Shown: positions 17,597 to 26,152 of the stretch, piece after piece
Layout of the letters: every line of letters begins with the position of its first letter
Numbering within the stretch: position 1 is the stretch's first letter
Source: Mesorhizobium sp. YC-39
GTDB lineage: Bacteria; Pseudomonadota; Alphaproteobacteria; Rhizobiales; Rhizobiaceae
NCBI RefSeq assembly: GCF_025753795.1
Contig: NZ_JAOWPS010000016.1
Coordinates: forward strand, 1 to 64,000
Reading direction: 5' to 3'
DNA: 64,000 bases
Made by a program: the position numbers and the translations under genes
Notes under the pieces: generated by a model
What the model was told of the DNA's origin: nothing
Databases searched by the model: none
Seen by the model: the letters and a program-made list of their open reading frames with translations, nothing else

Positions 17597-18397
17597 TCAG
17601 TCGGCATCGATCGCCGTGGCGATGCGGGCGATGGCCTGTTGATAGACGCTCGCGGAATTCCAGCCGGCGATTGCGCCCATATTCGCCCCGTAACTCGCGC
17701 CGGCCCGCCAACCATGCCCCTTGAGGAAGTTGGCGGTGGAAGCCAACGCGGTGCTCTTGTCGCGCAGATTTCTGCTGCCGACGCCATACTTCATGACATT
17801 ACCGGGCAGGAACTGCGTGTGGCCAATCTCGCCATGCATGGCGCCGACCGACGAGGCGCTCAACGCTCCGCGATCAACCAGCTTCAAGGCTGCAATGGCA
17901 TGCGGGTAAAAGAATTCCGGGCGGCGGCAATCATAGGCAAGCGTTAAAATGGCAGAGACCGTATTCTGGTTGCCCATGGAGGAACCGAAGCCGGTCTCCA
18001 TACCCCAGATGGCGAGCAACACACCCGGCGGCACGCCGTAGGTCCGTTCTATCTTGTCGAACATCCCCGCATTCGCCTTTTTCAGCGCACGGCCCTTGGC
18101 AATGATCGCGGATCCGCCACGGCGCTTCATGAAAGCTTCCACCGAGCCGCTGAAGGCCTTGTGGATGGCGCGGTCGGCGGCGATCGTCCTTGTTGCATAG
18201 TTCGCGCTGGCCAGAGCGGCCAGACCTTTCGAGCCTACACCGTTGGCCTTGGCCTCAGCGGCAAACTCCGGCTTCCAAGCATCGAAGCCAGCGCCGCTCT
18301 TGCCACAGCTGGCCGCCGCCTGCGCGCCCGTCGCTAGTGCAAACACCGCCACCACCGTGGCCGCTGCAAACATTTTTCCCTTGGCAAGAAATGCCAT
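17597..18397 (-). CDS. Lytic murein transglycosylase (MltB-like)
   Basis: The 266-residue protein has a cleavable signal peptide (residues 1-28, ending TGAQAAA). Its transglycosylase domain of the MltB/SLT_2 type has the catalytic glutamate E134 in IWGMETGFGSS and the later GEIGHTQFLPGNVMKYGV motif. It cleaves peptidoglycan glycan strands in the periplasm to give 1,6-anhydro ends. The ATG at 18397 has CAGGAGAAC upstream. The C-terminal peptidoglycan-binding domain found in some relatives is absent. Confidence 0.9.
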   Translation of the reverse strand: MAFLAKGKMFAAATVVAVFALATGAQAAASCGKSGAGFDAWKPEFAAEAKANGVGSKGLAALASANYATRTIAADRAIHKAFSGSVEAFMKRRGGSAIIAKGRALKKANAGMFDKIERTYGVPPGVLLAIWGMETGFGSSMGNQNTVSAILTLAYDCRRPEFFYPHAIAALKLVDRGALSASSVGAMHGEIGHTQFLPGNVMKYGVGSRNLRDKSTALASTANFLKGHGWRAGASYGANMGAIAGWNSASVYQQAIARIATAIDAD

Positions 18398-18663
18398 GCT
18401 GTTCTCCTGATTTGCCTGAATCACGTCCCAGTCGCGAATTTGCCAGTGAAACGTGCGTTTGTCACTCTAGAGCGGCGTGCGTGAATTTACGTGCACAAAG
18501 TACGCTCCAACACTTTGAACCCGCGTATCATGCTTTCCGAAAGTCGACTCCGGTTTTCGGGCAGATACGGTAAGAAGTCGTTTACGCGTTCCCGGTACCG
18601 CACTGGCGAATGCCGGAGAACTTGCCTACGATCAAGCAATTATTGTGGCGGGGCAGAATATTC

Positions 18664-19911
18664 ATGGAAGACGTTGACGTCGTGATCGTTGGCGCTGGCT
18701 CGGCGGGGCTTGCCGCCGCCAGGACCCTTGGCGCAGCCGGCCTTTCCTTCAAGCTGTTCGAGGCGATGAACCGCATCGGCGGCCGCGCCTGGACCAGCGA
18801 CCAGCATTTCGGCGTGCCATTCGACATTGGCTGCGCCTGGCTGCATGCCGCCGACCGCAATCCCTATTTTCCCGAGGCACAGGCCGCCGGCTGGACGCTT
18901 CACCATCACGACATGAATGTCGATCATCTCTATTACCGCAAGCGCAAGGCGAGCGAAGCCGAAGAGGCCGCGATGAAGGCCGCCGACGCCAAGCTGTTCG
19001 AGCTTTTGGCGGCGCATCAGGTTGGCGATGGCGACGACGACCGTCTTTCGGCGCTGCTGGCCAGGGGCCAGGCGCCGCGCGCCGCCGCCACCTTTGCCGG
19101 GCCGATGGATTTCGGCGCCGACGAGGACGAGATCTCGATCCGGGACTTCCAGGCCGCCGCCGATCTCGATCCGAACTATTTCTCCAAGGAAGGGTTCGGC
19201 GCATTGGTCACCCGGTTTGGCGCCGATGTGCCGGTCGAACTGTCGACGCCGGTGCGCAAGATCCTCTGGGAGGTGCCGGGCGTGGCCTGCGTCACCGATC
19301 GCGGCACCATCCGCGCCAAGGCAGCCATCGTCACAGCTTCGCCGGCGGTGCTTGCCTTCGAGGAGATCGAATTCTCGCCGGCGCTGCCCGACACGCATTT
19401 CGGCGCCTTCTTCGATCTGCCAATGGGCATGCTGACCAAGCTGCCGGTGGAGATCCGGGGCACAAGGCTGGGGCTGGCGCCCTTCGACGACCTGCTGATC
19501 GAGCGGATGGCCAGGCACGATATCTATTTCCTCTGTTTTCCCTTCGACCTCGACCTGATGGTCGGCTTCGTCGGCGGCGATTTCGCCTGGGAAATGTCGG
19601 CTGCAGGCGAGGCGGCAGGTGTCGATTTCGTTGTCGACCGGCTATGCGGCATCTTCGGCGCGGATGTGCGAAAGCATGTCGGTCGCGCCATGATGACCAA
19701 TTGGGGCGGCGAGCGCTTCGTGCGCGGCGCCTATGCGACGGCCCGCCCCGGCCGTTCGGAGGCACGCGCCACGCTGATGCAGCCGGTGGCGGAGAAGATC
19801 TTCTTCGCCGGTGAGCATCTGGCCGGTCCGCTGATGCAGACCTGCGGCGGCGCGCGCCTGTCTGGTGAGGCGGTGGCGCGACAGGTCGTCGCCCAGCTTG
19901 CGGCAAAATAG
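18664..19911 (+). CDS. FAD-dependent amine oxidase-like oxidoreductase
   Basis: The 415-residue protein starts with a Rossmann FAD loop VIVGAGSAGLAAA (residues 7-19), followed by NRIGGRAWT, the second flavin motif of monoamine-oxidase-type enzymes. It ends with FFAGEHLAGPLMQTCGGARLSGEAVA, the C-terminal FAD-binding segment. It likely oxidises an amine and releases aldehyde, ammonia and peroxide; the substrate is unknown. No signal peptide is visible. I chose the ATG at 18664 because the family core starts at once; an upstream in-frame start at 18610 adds 18 unrelated residues. Confidence 0.88.
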   Translation: MEDVDVVIVGAGSAGLAAARTLGAAGLSFKLFEAMNRIGGRAWTSDQHFGVPFDIGCAWLHAADRNPYFPEAQAAGWTLHHHDMNVDHLYYRKRKASEAEEAAMKAADAKLFELLAAHQVGDGDDDRLSALLARGQAPRAAATFAGPMDFGADEDEISIRDFQAAADLDPNYFSKEGFGALVTRFGADVPVELSTPVRKILWEVPGVACVTDRGTIRAKAAIVTASPAVLAFEEIEFSPALPDTHFGAFFDLPMGMLTKLPVEIRGTRLGLAPFDDLLIERMARHDIYFLCFPFDLDLMVGFVGGDFAWEMSAAGEAAGVDFVVDRLCGIFGADVRKHVGRAMMTNWGGERFVRGAYATARPGRSEARATLMQPVAEKIFFAGEHLAGPLMQTCGGARLSGEAVARQVVAQLAAK

Positions 19912-20022
19912 CGTCGTCGGCAGGAACGCCGGCGGTGGCGGGCATTTGGGCAATGGATGGCCCCGCACTATATCCGTCACCTTGCTCCGGGGTGCGGACC
20001 CCCCTGATGATTTGGGACCGAG

Positions 20023-21120
20023 ATGAAGCTTTTCGATTGCCCGCATTGTGGCCACCGCCTCTATTTCGAGAACGCCCAGTGCCTCCACTGCGCCAGCCCA
20101 GTGCTTTACGACCCGGGGCACGCGCGCTTCGCGCTGTCCGGCACCGCCGGTGTCTTCCAATGCACCAATGCCGACGAGTGCGCCTGCAACTGGATGGCGG
20201 AGCCGGGCCATGCCTTCTGCCGCGCCTGCATGCTGAACCAATTGATCCCCGACCTTTCGGTCGACGGCAACCGCCGTCGCTGGATCCGCGTCGAAGCGGC
20301 GAAGAAGCGGGCCATCTATTCGCTGCTTGCCGCCGCGCTGCCGGTCGCACCCAAGCAGAATGCCGGCGACGAAACCGGCCTCGCCTTCGACTTCCTCGCC
20401 GATCCGATCGGTGGCGGACCGGGCGGCGAACGCATCCTGACCGGTCACGACAATGGCCTGATCACGCTCAACGTCGCCGAAGCGGATTCGGCCGAGCGCG
20501 AGAGGCGGCGCATCGAAATGGGCGAGAACTACCGCACCTTGCTCGGTCATTTCCGCCATGAGCTTGGTCACTACTATTGGGACCGCCTGATCCGCGACGA
20601 TCCGCAAAGGCTGGTCGCTTTCCGCGCCTTGTTCGGCGACGAGCGCTCCGACTACGAACAGGCGCTGAAGGCCTATTATGCCAACGGTGCGGCGCCCGAC
20701 TGGCAGCAGGGCCACATCTCGGCCTATGCCACGTCCCACCCCTGGGAGGACTGGGCTGAGACATGGGCGCACCATCTGCACATCACTGACACGCTGGAGA
20801 TGGTGCATGCGCTGAATTTCCCGCTCGGCCGGCTGGAAACCGTGGAAACCAACGCTCTGCCGCAGGGCGACACCGGCGGCGAGCTGCAGGCGGCGCCGTC
20901 CGAACCCGCCGCCGCCCCGGAACCGTTCGACAAGATCCTGGCCCGCTGGCTGGTGCTGTCGGAGGCGTCCAATTCGATCAACCGCTGCATGGGCCTGCCC
21001 GACCTCTATCCCTTCGTCATCTCGGATCGAACGGCACAGAAACTGGCCTTCGTTCATGAACTCCTTACGGGTTTGCCGAAAGAAACCGGAATAAATCGTG
21101 AGCCGGCCGGGGCATTTTAG
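20023..21120 (+). CDS. Zinc-ribbon metallopeptidase-like protein
   Basis: The 365-residue protein opens with a zinc-ribbon-like region: cysteines at 6, 9, 20 and 23, then more near 47-69, including CACNWM and CRAC. At residues 179-183 it has HELGH, the catalytic zinc motif of zincin peptidases, followed by WEDWAETWAHHLHI with a possible third ligand. It matches the 'putative zinc-binding metallopeptidase' family of proteobacteria. No signal peptide or membrane helix is seen, so it is cytosolic. The substrate is unknown. Confidence 0.85.
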   Translation: MKLFDCPHCGHRLYFENAQCLHCASPVLYDPGHARFALSGTAGVFQCTNADECACNWMAEPGHAFCRACMLNQLIPDLSVDGNRRRWIRVEAAKKRAIYSLLAAALPVAPKQNAGDETGLAFDFLADPIGGGPGGERILTGHDNGLITLNVAEADSAERERRRIEMGENYRTLLGHFRHELGHYYWDRLIRDDPQRLVAFRALFGDERSDYEQALKAYYANGAAPDWQQGHISAYATSHPWEDWAETWAHHLHITDTLEMVHALNFPLGRLETVETNALPQGDTGGELQAAPSEPAAAPEPFDKILARWLVLSEASNSINRCMGLPDLYPFVISDRTAQKLAFVHELLTGLPKETGINREPAGAF

Positions 21121-21184
21121 CCGGAACGCATAGGCCTTTGCCCCGTTTCCGTTGCGAGGGGTTGTGAAAAACGGAGCGAAAACC

Positions 21185-21790
21185 ATGAAACGCTTACTGT
21201 TTCCTGCCATAGCCGGCGCGCTTGCCGCCATGTCGGGGACGGCCTTGGCTGACACTGCTGTTTCGGCCATTGCCGATCTCAACGTGCGCGCCGGGCCTGG
21301 CCCGCAATATCCGGTCATAGGCGTGCTCGCCGCTGGCCAGTCGGCGACGCTCGACGGCTGTATTGAAAACAGCAAATGGTGCACCATCGCCGAGGCAGGC
21401 GGCCAGGGTTGGATCTATTCCGACTATGTTACCGCCGATTTCGGTGGCGACCGGGTCGTGCTGACGCGGCGCCCGGCCGATGCCGCCATCACCGTCGTGA
21501 CACCGCCGGCTGACAGCGATGAGTATTCCGACACCTATACCGGAGCGATCGTTGCCGGCGAGCCGATCGAGCCCATCAGACGACCGCCGGCCGAAGTCCG
21601 CACCTATGTCGACACCAATCGGCTCGATCCGGTCTATCTCGATGGCGAAGTGGTTACCGGCGCAACCTTGCCCGACAGCGTCGAGTTGCGCGAGATTCCA
21701 GACTACGACTATCGCTATGTCTATGTGAACGGCCAGCCGGCGCTGGTCGATCCGGCCACGCGGCGCATCATGTACGTCGTGCGTCAATAA
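21185..21790 (+). CDS. Secreted SH3-domain protein with DUF1236 tail
   Basis: The 201-residue product has a signal peptide (residues 1-22, ending GTALA). A bacterial SH3 domain follows at about residues 24-80 (LNVRAGPGPQYPVIGVL through GWIYSDYV). The C-terminal DUF1236-like part contains PDYDYRYVYVNGQPALVDPATRRIMYV. Such proteins are periplasmic or outer-surface and may bind peptidoglycan. I chose the ATG at 21185 because the signal peptide starts there. A 19-bp perfect hairpin lies 51 bp downstream. Confidence 0.82.
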   Translation: MKRLLFPAIAGALAAMSGTALADTAVSAIADLNVRAGPGPQYPVIGVLAAGQSATLDGCIENSKWCTIAEAGGQGWIYSDYVTADFGGDRVVLTRRPADAAITVVTPPADSDEYSDTYTGAIVAGEPIEPIRRPPAEVRTYVDTNRLDPVYLDGEVVTGATLPDSVELREIPDYDYRYVYVNGQPALVDPATRRIMYVVRQ

Positions 21791-21841
21791 ATAACCAACC
21801 GGGAGCCACCGCCAAGTCGGCGGTTTCCGCGGCTCCAATTT

Positions 21842-21885
21842 GCGCATGACCCCGAAAATCGATTTTGATTTTCGGGGTCATGCGC
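21842..21885. repeat. 19-bp perfect inverted repeat
   Basis: The arms 21842-21860 and 21867-21885 are perfect complements, reading GCGCATGACCCCGAAAATC on the left, around a 6-base GATTTT loop. The element lies between the SH3 gene and the CPBP protease gene. It may end the SH3 transcript or belong to the CATGA(T/C)CC-edged palindromes found elsewhere in the window. Confidence 0.75.
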
Positions 21886-21924
21886 TAGATCATGCGACCC
21901 GATGCGTTCGGCAAAGGAACCCGC

Positions 21925-22854
21925 GTGATATCAGACCCCGCCGCCTTCGAGCGCTACCGGCTTACCCCCAACGACAAGACGACCCTGCCGCGCCTGCTGT
22001 TCGGATCGGCGATCGTCATCCTGTTCTGGGTCACGACGACCATGGTCGTGCTGCTCGGCGGCGCCTATGTTTTTGCGCTGTGGCAGGCATCGTCGGGTAC
22101 GGTGCAGGACTTCATGGCGTCGCCCGCCGGGATTCTTGCCGCACTCGCCTCCTTCGCCGGCATCTGGATCGGCCTTTGGGTTGCCATGCGCTGGGTCCAT
22201 CGCGAGCCGCTGACGGCGCTGCTCGGCGTGAGCCGCCGTGTCTCGCGCGCAGGCTTCCTCAAGGGGTTGGCCGCGGTACTGATCACCTCGGCGCTGTCCG
22301 AAATCCTGCTCTATGTCCTGCAGCCCGATATTGCGCGCGGTGCGATCAGCTTCTCGACCTGGCTTGTCTTCCTGGTCCCGATCATCGTGCTGACCTTGCT
22401 GCAAACCTCGTCCGAAGAGGTGCTGTTTCGCGGCTATCTCTTGAGGGGCTTGGCCAACCGGTTTCAGAACCCCTTCATCTGGGCGCTGCTGCCGGGGCTC
22501 TTGTTCACCTCGATGCATTGGAGCCCAGGCTCGAGCGCCGCCATCAACGCCTGCGTGCTCGCCTCGATCGCCGCTTTTGCGCTGGTGCTGACGCTTGTGG
22601 TCTATGCCACCGGCAATCTCGGCGCCGCCTTCGGCGCCCATCTCGGCAACAATCTGACCGGCTTCCTGCTGATTTCGCATCAGCAGAGCTACAACTCCTT
22701 CGCCCTCTTCAACGCCAAGCCGCTCGAAGGCCCCGGCTGGACGACACTTGACGCGGTCTTCATCGCCGTGATCGGCATCGTCTGCAGCCTGCTGACGATC
22801 GTGCTGCTCCTGCATCCTCGCTCGCCGCTGAAGGTCGAGCCGGATGGACAATGA
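21925..22854 (+). CDS. CPBP-family intramembrane metalloprotease
   Basis: The protein is a CPBP (CAAX protease/bacteriocin-processing) family member with about eight membrane helices. It carries the catalytic motifs EEVLFRGYLLRGL, a downstream histidine in LFTSMHW, and a final FGAHLGNNLTG. These enzymes cleave or process membrane substrates; the target is unknown. I prefer the GTG at 21925, which has AAAGGAA at good spacing, over the ATG at 21892, which follows a 19-bp hairpin with no ribosome site. The stop codon lies inside a palindromic repeat that starts at 22851. Confidence 0.85.
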   Translation: MISDPAAFERYRLTPNDKTTLPRLLFGSAIVILFWVTTTMVVLLGGAYVFALWQASSGTVQDFMASPAGILAALASFAGIWIGLWVAMRWVHREPLTALLGVSRRVSRAGFLKGLAAVLITSALSEILLYVLQPDIARGAISFSTWLVFLVPIIVLTLLQTSSEEVLFRGYLLRGLANRFQNPFIWALLPGLLFTSMHWSPGSSAAINACVLASIAAFALVLTLVVYATGNLGAAFGAHLGNNLTGFLLISHQQSYNSFALFNAKPLEGPGWTTLDAVFIAVIGIVCSLLTIVLLLHPRSPLKVEPDGQ

Positions 22855-22911
22855 TCCCGAACCGAAGGTTCGCGTCAGCGAAAAATGGAAACCGGTTTCG
22901 GATAAGATCAT
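22851..22911. repeat. Palindromic repeat supplying a stop codon
   Basis: ATGATC (22851-22856) and GATCAT (22906-22911) bracket CCGAA/TTCGG inner arms and AACCGGTTT in the middle. The TGA at 22852-22854 inside the left arm ends the CPBP gene. The glycosyltransferase gene begins 30 bp further on. The element resembles common rhizobial intergenic palindromes. Confidence 0.65.
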
Positions 22912-22941
22912 GGTCAAGCAAAAGACCGGCAGGGGCGGCTG

Positions 22942-23883
22942 ATGCGCATTACACTGGTGGTGGTCGGAACCATCCCCTCCAGGGGCTATGGCGGCACCCA
23001 GCGCCAGGTCGACTGGTTAGCTTCGGAATTCGCCCGCCTTGGCCATAGCGTCATGCTGATCGCCGATCCCGGCTCGAGCCACCCGCTTTGCGAGGTGCGG
23101 CATGCATCTTCGGAGGCGCAATGCCGGGCCGCCATCCCGGCGGATACGCAGATCGTCCATTTTCACAGCCGGTTTCTCGACGTTCCCTACCCGACCCTCA
23201 ACACCGCACACGGCTATTCCCCGCAAAAACCGAGGCCGCAGCCGAACTGGAGTTTCGTCAGCGCCAGCCATGCGCGGAACCACGGCAGGAAGACCTTCGT
23301 CTATAACGGCTTTCCGACGGACAGCTACCGCCTGGCCGCTTCGAAGAACGACCATCTGCTGTTCCTCGCCAGCATCGCGCGCGCCGGCAAGAACCTGAAC
23401 CGCGCGGTCGATCTGGCGAAGAAATTCGAATTTCCCCTCGATATCGCCGGCGGCTCGCGCTGGATGCTTTTGACGCGCAGCCAGGTGCGGCGCGATGGCG
23501 TCTTCTTCAAGAGCCTGGGCGGCCGCTTTCGCTTCCATGGCGTCGTCGATGGTGAGAAAAAGCATCGCCTGCTGGGCGAGGCAAAAGCCTTTCTCAATCC
23601 GATCGCCTGGGAAGAGCCGTTCGGTATGGCGCCGGTCGAAGCCATGCTGTGCGGAACGCCAGTGCTGACGACGCCGCGCGGCGCCATGCCCGAGATCATC
23701 AACGACGACACCGGGCGCCTCTTCAACAGCGATGAGGAATTTGCTGCAGCGCTTGCCGCCGTTACCGGCCTTTCGCCGCAAAATTGCCGCGACCAAGCCG
23801 CCGAACGGTTTTCGATCGCCCGCACCGCGAAGGGTTATCTCGATCTCTATCAGCGGATCCTCGACGGCGAAACGCTGCCATGA
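22942..23883 (+). CDS. Glycosyltransferase family 4 protein
   Basis: The 313-residue protein has the GT-B look of family 4. The N-terminal VVVGTIPSRGYGGTQRQVDWLASEFARLGH is a donor/acceptor loop. The C-terminal half has EEPFGMAPVEAMLCGTPVLTTPRGAMPEII, where the first glutamates contact the nucleotide sugar. It transfers a sugar to an unknown acceptor, probably for a cell-surface glycan. It has no membrane helix and is shorter than typical members (350-400). It stands alone, with no polysaccharide cluster nearby. Confidence 0.88.
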   Translation: MRITLVVVGTIPSRGYGGTQRQVDWLASEFARLGHSVMLIADPGSSHPLCEVRHASSEAQCRAAIPADTQIVHFHSRFLDVPYPTLNTAHGYSPQKPRPQPNWSFVSASHARNHGRKTFVYNGFPTDSYRLAASKNDHLLFLASIARAGKNLNRAVDLAKKFEFPLDIAGGSRWMLLTRSQVRRDGVFFKSLGGRFRFHGVVDGEKKHRLLGEAKAFLNPIAWEEPFGMAPVEAMLCGTPVLTTPRGAMPEIINDDTGRLFNSDEEFAAALAAVTGLSPQNCRDQAAERFSIARTAKGYLDLYQRILDGETLP

Positions 23884-23930
23884 GCCGGCGCCCACGCTCG
23901 TACAAGAACGGGGACGCGGACAACCGTCTC

Positions 23931-24036
23931 TAAAGCGCGTCGCGTTTGAACGGATTCATGCGACGCGCTTTAAGTTCTTGTTTTTATATGCATGTGGCTA
24001 TCGCAAAACCGCTGCGCACTTTTGCGCGACATGCAT
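23931..24036. repeat. Double palindromic repeat, copy A
   Basis: The element has two hairpins in tandem. TAAAGCGCGTCGCG pairs with the arm ending CGACGCGCTTTA (23931-23972). Then ATGCATGT pairs with ACATGCAT, with inner CGCAAAA/TTTTGCG (23988-24036). The second half matches the repeat at 10334-10382, including the loop CCGCTGCGCAC. It fills the gap between the convergent glycosyltransferase and IalB genes. Confidence 0.8.
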
Positions 24037-24052
24037 TAAGCTGCCGTCTGAC

Positions 24053-24556
24053 CTATTTGCACTTGGCGATCGAGGCCAGCGCGGCGGAAATGCCCTTCAG
24101 CGAAAAGACGTAGGTGGTGGTGTTGCCGCGGCCGGATTTCGCCGACACTTTCATGTCGGTGCCGGTCTTCATCGCGGCGATCAGCACCGGTTCCTCGGCG
24201 GCATTTTCGACCCAGGCCGACTTGCCGCGGGTGAACATCGAGAAGCTCTTCTTGTCGATGGTGACGGTGGCCTTGGAGCCTTCCTGGAAATTGTAGCCGG
24301 CGATGAATTGCGGCTCGTAGGAGATCTGCTGTCCTGGCCGCTGGCTGACGAAAAAGAACATGTCGCCATGGTCGAGCGTCGGCGGCTGCTTGTCGGTCGG
24401 CACTGTCAGGACGTAGCAGACCTTGCCGCCGGACGCCTTGTAGCTGTAGGTGCCCCAGGCATTGTGCTGGCCGATCTTGGTTGCCGATTGCGCCATGGCT
24501 GGCGCTGTCAGGGCCACCAGGACCAGGCTCGAAACTGTAGCAATCAATCCGCGCAT
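24053..24556 (-). CDS. Invasion-associated locus B (IalB)-family secreted protein
   Basis: The 167-residue product has a signal peptide (residues 1-23, ending PAMAQS). Its IalB-like domain runs from GTYSYKASGGKVCYVLTVPTDK to the C-terminal ISAALASIAKC. The family was named in Bartonella and is widespread as periplasmic proteins in Rhizobiales; the exact function is unknown. I chose the ATG at 24556 because the signal peptide begins there, with AGGAAAAA upstream. Two cysteines, one near residue 48 and one near the C-terminus, may form a disulfide. Confidence 0.88.
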   Translation of the reverse strand: MRGLIATVSSLVLVALTAPAMAQSATKIGQHNAWGTYSYKASGGKVCYVLTVPTDKQPPTLDHGDMFFFVSQRPGQQISYEPQFIAGYNFQEGSKATVTIDKKSFSMFTRGKSAWVENAAEEPVLIAAMKTGTDMKVSAKSGRGNTTTYVFSLKGISAALASIAKCK

Positions 24557-24804
24557 CGTTTTTCCTGTATTCCAAATGGTGCGGAGGCAGACCCGCCTTG
24601 CGTCCTGCCGTCGCTTCATTTTGATTTAATCTGGGTTACCAAACGGTGAACTTCCTTTGGGAAAAGGACCCTCGCCCCAGGAAACCGCCGCCACTCCCGC
24701 GCCGCCGCCCGAAAAGCGACAAACATGGTGTCCCTGGCGCGACTTGGAGGCCACGAAAGCGGCAAGAGTTTGACTTTTCAAACGGCCCCTCGGCCTGCGC
24801 CAGC

Positions 24805-25167
24805 TCAGCTCTCGTCGGCCATCGCCTCCCGGGCGGCCAGCCTGTGCGCGGGCGTAATATGGGCGCTGACGGTGGTGATCGCGGCGGTCAGCACGGCGAT
24901 GTCGTCGGTGAAGCCGAGCCCGAGGACGAAGTCGGGGATCGCGTCCACCGGCAGCACGAAATAGCCCAGCGCCGCCAGCAATATGCCCTTGGCGCGCAGC
25001 GGCGTCTTCTTGTCCATGGCGCAGTAATAGGCGGCGACCACCTCTTCCATGAACGGGACATGCCGGGCAGCCTTCTTGGCAGTGCGCCAGAATTTCGCGC
25101 GCACTTCGCTTTCATCGCCCAGCTTGCCGCCAAAGCCGAAGAAATCAAAACCGGATTTTTGCACCAT
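24805..25167 (-). CDS. YkvA-family (DUF1232) membrane-associated protein
   Basis: The 120-residue product has the DUF1232 core: VPFMEEVVAAYYCAMDKKTPLRAKGILLAALGYFVLPVDAIPDFVLGLGFTDD, broken here by a few polar residues, with the diagnostic LPxDxIPD. One or two short hydrophobic segments suggest membrane association. The function is unknown. The ATG at 25167 has CAGGAGAAAT upstream, a strong site that settles the start. It is on the same strand as phhB, 123 bp away. Confidence 0.85.
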   Translation of the reverse strand: MVQKSGFDFFGFGGKLGDESEVRAKFWRTAKKAARHVPFMEEVVAAYYCAMDKKTPLRAKGILLAALGYFVLPVDAIPDFVLGLGFTDDIAVLTAAITTVSAHITPAHRLAAREAMADES

Positions 25168-25290
25168 CAAATTTCTCCTGCGCGGGCTCGAGCGCATCGT
25201 TGAGCGCAGACCGCGAGCAAAAATGTGGTGAAACCCGAACCGCGCTGCAAGATGCCGGTGGTGGATTTCGGATTCGCCCTGCCTGCGCGG

Positions 25291-25587
25291 TCAACCGCCG
25301 AGATAGCCGTTCATCTTCTTCGCGAGTTCGAAATCGAGTGCGGTCAGGCCGCCGGCGTCATGCGTGTTCAGTGTGACGTTCACGGTCTTGTAGACATTCG
25401 ACCAGTCGGGATGATGGTCCATCTTCTCCGCCGCGAGCGCGACGCGCGTCATGAAGGCGAAGGCCTCGGAGAAATTCCTGAAAGTGAATTTGCGGCTGAT
25501 CGAACGGCCATCGCCGGCCAGTGCCCAGCCGTCGAGGCCGGCAAGCGCCTCGGCAATGGCTTCCTTGCCCAGTTTCTCTCTCGTCAT
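25291..25587 (-). CDS. phhB: Pterin-4-alpha-carbinolamine dehydratase
   Basis: The 98-residue protein recycles the 4a-hydroxy-tetrahydropterin made by aromatic amino-acid hydroxylases. It has the family core FKFRNFSEAFAFMTRVALAAEKMDHHPDW in altered form, with the catalytic His-His pair in DHHPDW, and NTHDAGGLTALDFELAKKMN near the end. Length is normal. No phenylalanine hydroxylase gene is nearby. It is divergent from the phosphatase gene, with only 52 bp between starts. Confidence 0.93.
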   Translation of the reverse strand: MTREKLGKEAIAEALAGLDGWALAGDGRSISRKFTFRNFSEAFAFMTRVALAAEKMDHHPDWSNVYKTVNVTLNTHDAGGLTALDFELAKKMNGYLGG

Positions 25588-25639
25588 GTGCGCTTCCTGT
25601 GCTATCTCGGATTATGACCTTCACCATAGCGCCGGATCG

Positions 25640-26152
25640 ATGAGCGCAAAGCCCATAAACTCCATTCTTTTCGTCTGTCTCGGCAATATCTGCCGCTCGC
25701 CACTCGCCGAAGGCGTCTTGCGCGCTGTGCTGGCCGAGCGCGGGCTGGACATATTGCTCGATTCAGCGGCGACCAGCGGCTGGGAGGTCGGTTCCGCCCC
25801 CGACCCACGCTCGATCGCGATTGCGGCGCGCCATTGTATCGACATTTCCGGGCAGAAGGCGCGCAAGGTGACAGTGGAGGACTTCCACCGCTTCGACCTG
25901 GTTCTGGGCATGGATCGTTCGAACGTCCGTGATCTCAGGGCGTTGGCGCCTGCCGCCATGCGCGACCGGGTGCATCTTTTCCTGGAATTCGCGGATGGCA
26001 AGGCGCACGACGTGCCTGACCCGTATTACGAGGGCCAGGAAGCCTTCGTCTCGGTCTATCGCATGATCCGCGAGGCGTCGGAGACGCTGGCGACACGGCT
26101 CGAGGCGAGGGCGTCCGTGCCCGACAGCGGCCAGGCCTCCTCGACGATGTAG
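25640..26152 (+). CDS. Low-molecular-weight protein-tyrosine phosphatase
   Basis: The 170-residue protein has the P-loop CLGNICRS (C-X5-R-S) near the N-terminus and the catalytic acid in VPDPYYEG, both diagnostic for LMW-PTP. It dephosphorylates phosphotyrosine, often on kinases of exopolysaccharide export, though no such kinase is here. The ATG at 25640 places the P-loop at the usual distance. Its last 97 bp overlap the convergent thpR gene, so its C-terminal tail may be under unusual constraint. Confidence 0.92.
   Translation: MSAKPINSILFVCLGNICRSPLAEGVLRAVLAERGLDILLDSAATSGWEVGSAPDPRSIAIAARHCIDISGQKARKVTVEDFHRFDLVLGMDRSNVRDLRALAPAAMRDRVHLFLEFADGKAHDVPDPYYEGQEAFVSVYRMIREASETLATRLEARASVPDSGQASSTM

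Noticed and set aside
19642..21387. Minus-strand reading frame of 581 codons across three plus-strand genes
   Set aside because: It covers the amine-oxidase end, the metallopeptidase and the SH3 protein, all of which have clear domains on the plus strand.
22851..23048. 65-codon plus-strand frame starting in a palindrome
   Set aside because: It begins inside the repeat and runs into the glycosyltransferase in another frame.
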